Source: 20CM-2-65-7 sp035943355
GTDB lineage: Bacteria > Gemmatimonadota > Gemmatimonadetes > Gemmatimonadales > GWC2-71-9
Assembly (NCBI GenBank): GCA_035943355.1
Contig: DASZCG010000156.1
Coordinates: 1 to 27,599, forward strand
Direction: 5' to 3'
Length of the DNA: 27,599 nt
Shown here: in pieces, positions 23,692-27,599 of the stretch
Layout of the letters: every line of letters starts with the position of its first letter
Numbering within the stretch: the first letter of the stretch is position 1
Made by a program: the position numbers and the translations under genes
The notes under the pieces: model-generated
Database searches by the model: none
Seen by the model: the letters and a program-made list of their open reading frames with translations, nothing else
Told to the model about the DNA's origin: nothing

Positions 23692-25058
23692 AACCGCCGC
23701 CCTTCGTCAATCAGTTTTTCCGCGTCCACGCCGGACGGCGCTTCTGCGATCAACCGGATGATGGGCTCTGTCCCCGACGGCCGGACATGCAGCCAGCGAT
23801 CCGGCCATGCGAGGCGGAGCCCGTCCTGCGTATCGATCTCCGCATCGGCAAACGTCTTTCGTAACCCGTCGTACACCGCGTCGAGCCGCGCTCCCCGCTC
23901 GACCTTCGCTTTCACGATCGTGTACCGCGGCGAGCGCGCGACCAGTTCACTGACCGTTACGCGTTCGCGCGCCAGCAGCCCCAGCAACAGCGCCCCAGCC
24001 ACCGGCGCATCGCGACCGACATGCAGCGCCGGATACATCACCCCGCCGTTCCCTTCGCCGCCGATCGCCGCCTGCAGCTCGATGATCTTGCGCGCGACGT
24101 GCGCTTCGCCGACGGGAGCCCGGATGACCCTCGCTCCACAGTCTTTCGCGGCGTCCGCAACCACCAGGCTCGTCGAAAGGTTGCAAACGACAACACGTTT
24201 CCCGTGTCTCGTTGCACGTTTCCCGAGGACCGCGCGAATCGCAAACGCGAGCGTGTAATCCTCACCGATCGGTTTGCCGTGCTCATCGACTATCGCGAGT
24301 CGATCGACATCAGGATCGACGGCTATTCCCACATCCGCTTTCGCACGCCGCACGAGCGCGCTCAGCGCCTTCAGATTCTCGGGCACCGGCTCGGGCGGGC
24401 GCGGAAACAGTCCGTCCGTTTCCAGATTGATCGCCGTCACCCGGCAGCCCAGCCGCTCGAGCAGCTCCGGCATCACCGCGCCGCCGGCGCCGCGGACCGT
24501 ATCGAGCGCCACGCGAAACCGGCGCCGCTTGATCGCCCGAACGTCCACTCCGCGAAGCGCGAGCACGGCGGCGAGATGGCGGGATATCGCGTCGGAGTCC
24601 GCCTCCACACCGCCGATCGCGTTATAGTTGGCTCGTGGCAGGGAAGTCCCCGCCGCCAATTCGCGTACCCGCGTGCCCGCTCCACTATCAAGAAAGATGC
24701 CATCGGGCCCCACGAACTTAAGGGCATTCCATTCAATGGGATTGTGGCTGGCGGTCAGCATAATGCCACCCGCAGCGTGATGGTATTCGACAGCGAGTTG
24801 CACCGTTGGTGTGGCAACTAGTCCCACGTCGATCACGTCGCAACCGACCGAATTGAGGCCTGCCGCGGTTGCACTCGCGAACATCGGGCCGGAGGTTCTG
24901 GCGTCCCGGCCCACGACGATTGATCCCGCCCGTCCTGCCCGTCGGTCGCTCGCCCAGACGCCAAACGCGGCGGCCCACCGGGCCACCACTTCAGGGGTGA
25001 GATCTTTCCCCACCAGACCTCGAACCCCCGACACGCTCACCATCAGTGTGTCGGACAT
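23676..25058 (-). CDS. glmM: Phosphoglucosamine mutase (alpha-D-phosphohexomutase family)
   Basis: Interconverts glucosamine-6-phosphate and glucosamine-1-phosphate. The 460-residue product has the phosphoserine motif TASHNP (S104), the magnesium loop DPDVDR (248-253), the sugar-binding GEGNGG (334-339) and the phosphate-binding RPSGTEP (426-432). The N-terminus reads SVSGVRG rather than GTDGIRG, and GEGNGG replaces the GEQSGH seen in E. coli GlmM. This places it with the archaeal-like phosphomutases, so phosphomannomutase activity is possible. The neighbour glmS supports GlmM. A TAAATT box ends nine bases before the ATG, 25 bases after the HD-GYP stop. Confidence 0.92.
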   Translation of the reverse strand: MSDTLMVSVSGVRGLVGKDLTPEVVARWAAAFGVWASDRRAGRAGSIVVGRDARTSGPMFASATAAGLNSVGCDVIDVGLVATPTVQLAVEYHHAAGGIMLTASHNPIEWNALKFVGPDGIFLDSGAGTRVRELAAGTSLPRANYNAIGGVEADSDAISRHLAAVLALRGVDVRAIKRRRFRVALDTVRGAGGAVMPELLERLGCRVTAINLETDGLFPRPPEPVPENLKALSALVRRAKADVGIAVDPDVDRLAIVDEHGKPIGEDYTLAFAIRAVLGKRATRHGKRVVVCNLSTSLVVADAAKDCGARVIRAPVGEAHVARKIIELQAAIGGEGNGGVMYPALHVGRDAPVAGALLLGLLARERVTVSELVARSPRYTIVKAKVERGARLDAVYDGLRKTFADAEIDTQDGLRLAWPDRWLHVRPSGTEPIIRLIAEAPSGVDAEKLIDEGRRLCAAS

Positions 25059-25067
25059 GGGACGCTC

Positions 25068-25073
25068 AATTTA
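25068..25073 (-). promoter_or_regulatory. Candidate -10 box of glmM (TAAATT)
   Basis: TAAATT on the minus strand ends nine bases before the glmM ATG, in the 25-base gap after the HD-GYP gene. No Shine-Dalgarno better than GAG lies between. An internal promoter of the run is likely; -35 is not clear. Confidence 0.35.
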
Positions 25074-25083
25074 ATGAATCGGG

Positions 25084-26169
25084 TCAGGCCCGACGGGCTT
25101 CCATGACGCGGGTGGGCAGGCGCAGCGGCTGCAGCTGCGGGGTGGGAATCGGCAAGGCGGTACCCTCGGCGAAGGCGCGCAGGAACGCATCCACGATCTG
25201 CGGGTCGAACTGGATGCCCTTGCCCTCCTCCAGCTCGCGCATCGCGTGTGTCACCGACAGCGACGGCCGGTAGGGACGGACGCTCGTCATCGCGTCGAAC
25301 GCATCGGCGACGCTGACGAGCCGCGCCTCGAAGGGAATCAGGTCGCCCTTCAGGCCGTCCGGAAACCCGCTGCCGTCGAGGCGCTCGTGATGCGAGCGCA
25401 CAATCGACAGCGCGCCGGGAGCATCGCGCATCAATGGGCCGAGAATGCGCGCGCCGATCACCGTATGCTCCATGATGTGACGGTACTCGGCGTCGGTGAG
25501 CTTGCCGGCCTTGTGCAGGACACTCTCGCTGACGCCGATTTTGCCCACGTCGTGCAGCTCGGCGCCGAGCGCGATCGTATCGACGAGGTCCGTCTCGAGC
25601 CCCAACGCGCGAGCGATCTCGATGGAATAGTTCGCCACGCGCATGGAATGGCCGCGCGTGTACGCGTCTTTCGCCTCGAGCGCGTACACCAGCGCGTGGA
25701 CGCCTTCCAGGAACAGCTCTTCGATGCGGCGCGCCTGCGCTTCGACGCGCTCTTCGAGGTTCTTTTGATAGCTGCGGTTTTCGATCAACAGCCGCCGCTT
25801 ATCGAGCGCCTGCGACACGCGCGCGCGCACTTCGTCCAGATGGAACGGCTTGGCGACGTAGTCCAGCGCGCCCATCTGCAGGCAGGCGACCGCGCTTTCG
25901 ACTTCGGCAACCGCGGTCACCACGATCACGGCCGTGTCCGGCCAGCGCCCGATGATCTCGCGCAGCAGCGTGACGCCGTCCATCTCGGGCATCCGCAGGT
26001 CCGAAATCACCAGTGGTACGGGGGTGCGCTCGAGCTCGGTCAGCGCTTCGACGCCGGAACCCGCTTCGGCACACGCAAAGCCTTCACCTTCCAGTAACCG
26101 CACGAGCACGCGGCGCAGCCGCGGCTCATCGTCGACGACCAGGCAGCGCATTCCGGAGAAGTTTGGCAT
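25084..26169 (-). CDS. Response regulator with HD-GYP c-di-GMP phosphodiesterase domain (GFP variant)
   Basis: The 361-residue product combines an N-terminal receiver (about 7-120; D57 phospho-acceptor, K107) with a helical linker (about 122-155) and an HD-GYP domain (about 160-335). Metal residues H206, D207 (ELHDVGKIG), H235, H260, H261 (SHHERLDGSG) and D289 (VADAFD) are all present. The GYP triplet reads GFP (268-270). HD-GYP enzymes degrade cyclic di-GMP, or bind it when changed. The ATG at 26169 lies 11 bases after a TATACT box. It heads the glmM-glmS-dtd run, so its control could reach the cell wall precursor pathway. Confidence 0.92.
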   Translation of the reverse strand: MPNFSGMRCLVVDDEPRLRRVLVRLLEGEGFACAEAGSGVEALTELERTPVPLVISDLRMPEMDGVTLLREIIGRWPDTAVIVVTAVAEVESAVACLQMGALDYVAKPFHLDEVRARVSQALDKRRLLIENRSYQKNLEERVEAQARRIEELFLEGVHALVYALEAKDAYTRGHSMRVANYSIEIARALGLETDLVDTIALGAELHDVGKIGVSESVLHKAGKLTDAEYRHIMEHTVIGARILGPLMRDAPGALSIVRSHHERLDGSGFPDGLKGDLIPFEARLVSVADAFDAMTSVRPYRPSLSVTHAMRELEEGKGIQFDPQIVDAFLRAFAEGTALPIPTPQLQPLRLPTRVMEARRA

Positions 26170-26180
26170 CGCGGCCCCAA

Positions 26181-26186
26181 AGTATA
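26181..26186 (-). promoter_or_regulatory. Candidate -10 box of the HD-GYP gene (TATACT)
   Basis: TATACT on the minus strand is near-consensus and ends 11 bases before the ATG at 26169, giving a leader of about five bases. It lies in the 58-base divergent gap with metB. The -35 region is not clear. Confidence 0.45.
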
Positions 26187-26192
26187 GGTCGC

Positions 26193-26221
26193 TTGCCCCT
26201 GGCGATAGCCGCCCTTACGTT
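26193..26221 (+). promoter_or_regulatory. Predicted metB promoter
   Basis: TTGCCC (26193-26198) and TACGTT (26216-26221) are separated by exactly 17 bases. The -10 box ends six bases before the ATG at 26228, as in ctaC, so a leaderless message is expected. No Shine-Dalgarno precedes the start. Confidence 0.5.
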
Positions 26222-26227
26222 CCGACC

Positions 26228-27397
26228 ATGACGCGCATTGCCGAGCATGACCTCGCGAGACGCTTCGCGACGCGCGCGGTGCATGCGGGATACCTAGGTG
26301 ATCCCCTAAGTGGCGCGGTCATGACTCCCATCTACCAAACGTCCACGTACATCCAGGACGGACTCGGCCGCAACAAAGGCTACGAGTATGCGCGCACCCG
26401 CAATCCGACGCGCGAAGCGCTCGAGCGCAACGTCGCCGCACTCGAAGGCGGCCATCACGGGTTCGCGTTTGGATCCGGATTGGCGGCGCTCGACGCCGTG
26501 ATGAAGCTGCTGTCCGCCGGCGATCACGTGGTGAGCGGCGAAAACGTGTACGGCGGGTCGCACCGACAGATGACGCATATCTGGGCGCGCATGGGTCTGA
26601 CGTTCACGTTCGTGGACGGGGGCGACACCAAGGCGGTGGCTGCCGCGGTGACTCCCACCACCAAGCTCATCTACGCCGAGACGCCGACCAATCCCATGAT
26701 GCGCCTGTGCGACCTCGCCGCGACTGGCGAGATCGCGCACAAAGCCCGCGCGCTGTTCGTCGTGGACAGCACGTTCGCCACGCCCTACTTCCAGCAGCCG
26801 CTCGAATTCGGCGCCGATATCGTGCTGCACTCCACCACCAAATATCTGAACGGCCACTCCGACATGGTGGGCGGCATGCTCGTCACGAGCCGCGACGACA
26901 TCGCCGAGCGGCTCGGCTTCATCCAGAACTCGTCGGGTGCGGTTCCCGGACCGTTCGACTGCTGGCTCGCGCTGCGGGGCACCAAGACGCTGGCGCTGCG
27001 AATGCGCCAGCACGATGCCAACGGCCGCCGCATCGCCGAATGGCTCGAGCAGCACCCCAGAGTTCAGCGTATCTACTATCCCGGCTTGCGCTCCCATCCC
27101 CAACACGACCTGGCATCGCGCCAGATGAAGGGCTTCGGCGGCATGCTCAGCATCGACGTGGGCGACACCGCATTCGCCCGCCGCTTCGTGGAGCGCACGC
27201 GGATCTTCGCGCTCGCCGAATCGCTCGGGGGCGTGGAAAGCCTGATTGGACATCCCGCCTCCATGACGCACGCCAGCGTACCTCCTGAGATGCGGCGCCG
27301 CATGGGGCTCACGGACAGCTTGGTACGGTTGTCTGTGGGGATCGAGGACGTGGAGGACCTGATTGCCGATTTGGATCAGGCACTGGCGGATGATTGA
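26228..27397 (+). CDS. metB: Trans-sulfuration PLP enzyme (cystathionine gamma-synthase/lyase or O-succinylhomoserine sulfhydrylase)
   Basis: Acts in methionine or cysteine metabolism. The 389-residue product is full length for the family (about 390). It shows EYARTRNPTR (53-62), FGSGLAALDA (81-90), VVDSTFATP with the PLP-nitrogen Asp D180, and STTKYLNGHSD with the Schiff-base Lys K205. The C-terminus reads SVGIEDVEDLIADL, as in MetB, MetC and CGL types. The substrate cannot be fixed from sequence; the symbol is provisional. The open frame extends upstream to 25934 inside the HD-GYP gene without homology, so the ATG at 26228 is the start. A tandem TGA-TAG ends the gene. Confidence 0.9.
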   Translation: MTRIAEHDLARRFATRAVHAGYLGDPLSGAVMTPIYQTSTYIQDGLGRNKGYEYARTRNPTREALERNVAALEGGHHGFAFGSGLAALDAVMKLLSAGDHVVSGENVYGGSHRQMTHIWARMGLTFTFVDGGDTKAVAAAVTPTTKLIYAETPTNPMMRLCDLAATGEIAHKARALFVVDSTFATPYFQQPLEFGADIVLHSTTKYLNGHSDMVGGMLVTSRDDIAERLGFIQNSSGAVPGPFDCWLALRGTKTLALRMRQHDANGRRIAEWLEQHPRVQRIYYPGLRSHPQHDLASRQMKGFGGMLSIDVGDTAFARRFVERTRIFALAESLGGVESLIGHPASMTHASVPPEMRRRMGLTDSLVRLSVGIEDVEDLIADLDQALADD

Positions 27398-27422
27398 TAG
27401 GGACAGCGATGCATGACGTCAG

Positions 27423-27450
27423 GTAGGGGCGCAGCATGCTGCGCCCCTAC
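27423..27450. repeat. 28-base perfect palindrome after metB
   Basis: The 14-base half beginning GTAGGGGCGCAG is followed directly by its exact reverse complement, centred on GCATGC. No T tract follows. It lies in the 118-base gap between metB (ends 27397) and the next gene and looks like a dispersed intergenic palindromic repeat that may also slow transcription. The rest of the gap holds no feature I can support. Confidence 0.85.
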
Positions 27451-27515
27451 AAAGACCACGCGAAACACGTTGTTTCACAGCGCGTATGTGTTGGAACCCA
27501 TTGCTGGAGACATAA

Positions 27516-27599
27516 ATGACCGACGCCTCACTGCCCGCGGCACGTCCGCGTAAGATCCTCACCCAGATTGCTCCCGTGTCGTGGGAGCATCCGGCGGAC
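27516..27599 (+). CDS. N-terminus of an M48-family peptidase (partial)
   Basis: An ATG at 27516 follows GGAGA by five bases and opens a frame of 28 codons to the window edge. The last residues, ISWEHPAD-like (read PVSWEHPAD), match the start of the common M48 metallopeptidase family with unknown substrate (SWEHPADRAAL). The catalytic HExxH would lie beyond the window. Confidence 0.7.
   Translation, partial: MTDASLPAARPRKILTQIAPVSWEHPAD

Noticed and set aside
21898..24258. 786-codon open frame on the plus strand opposite glmS/glmM
   Set aside because: Antisense shadow; the opposite strand carries intact, recognisable enzymes over its whole length.
25934..26227. N-terminal extension of the PLP enzyme into the HD-GYP gene
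   Set aside because: Family homology begins at the ATG at 26228 and the extension is antisense to a receiver domain.
27414..27421. TGACGTCA palindrome after metB
   Set aside because: Eight-base palindrome, frequent by chance and with no second site nearby.
1..27599. Search for CRISPR arrays, insertion sequences, integrases, toxin-antitoxin or defence genes
   Set aside because: None seen; all long stretches are filled by housekeeping, signalling or secreted-protein genes.

Overview
The window is G+C-rich, gene-dense bacterial chromosome from a Gram-negative. Lipoproteins and a probable outer-membrane beta-barrel are present, along with an aa3-type oxidase, a pilus ATPase and many signalling genes. 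The mix (oxidase subunit II with a fused cytochrome c, a PilB fused to a receiver, an FHA-GAF-cyclase, an HD-GYP regulator, Gemmatimonadota-like secreted proteins) suggests Gemmatimonadota or a neighbouring phylum. That placement is inference; no rRNA or phylogenetic marker was tested. I see no phage, insertion sequence or CRISPR array.

Layout. 1-3412 (minus): cytochrome c oxidase operon ctaC-ctaD-ctaE, followed by the first codons of a fourth gene, probably subunit IV, with a 15-base G tract. 3510-4157 (minus): secreted protein of unknown function. 4224-8743 (plus): tRNA-Leu(UAG), then the protein-quality-control cluster tig-clpP-clpX-engB and a secreted protein, chained by 4-base stop/start overlaps. 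8703-9449 (minus): a degenerate ApbE-like lipoprotein, divergent from a hybrid sensor kinase (9475-11616, plus). 11538-14670 (minus): pilB (with a receiver domain), a Nudix hydrolase and an alkyltransferase-like DNA repair protein. 14720-16750 (minus): probable outer-membrane beta-barrel, 18 bases from the divergent trpE. 16769-19916 (plus): trpE and an FHA-GAF-adenylate cyclase. 19898-20494 (minus): maf, divergent from a TolB-like propeller protein (plus). 21419-26169 (minus): HD-GYP response regulator, glmM, glmS and dtd in one tight run. 26228-27397 (plus): a Cys/Met-metabolism PLP enzyme, then a 28-base perfect palindrome and the start of an M48 peptidase that runs off the window.

How the genes work together. 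Tig folds nascent chains and ClpXP degrades damaged ones. GlmM and GlmS make glucosamine phosphates for the cell wall and lipopolysaccharide. The oxidase subunits form the terminal respiratory complex. Second-messenger enzymes (a cyclase, an HD-GYP phosphodiesterase) and two receiver fusions make this a signalling-rich stretch.

The most interesting signals are not classic genes. First, a TANNNT box lies 6-11 bases before the start codon of at least eight genes, most with no Shine-Dalgarno, which suggests leaderless or near-leaderless transcription. Second, two probable CUG start codons are embedded in CTGA stop/start overlaps (engB and the Nudix gene). Third, palindromic elements lie inside coding sequence, including an in-frame hairpin insertion in the GTPase EngB. 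Convergent and divergent neighbours overlap or nearly touch throughout.
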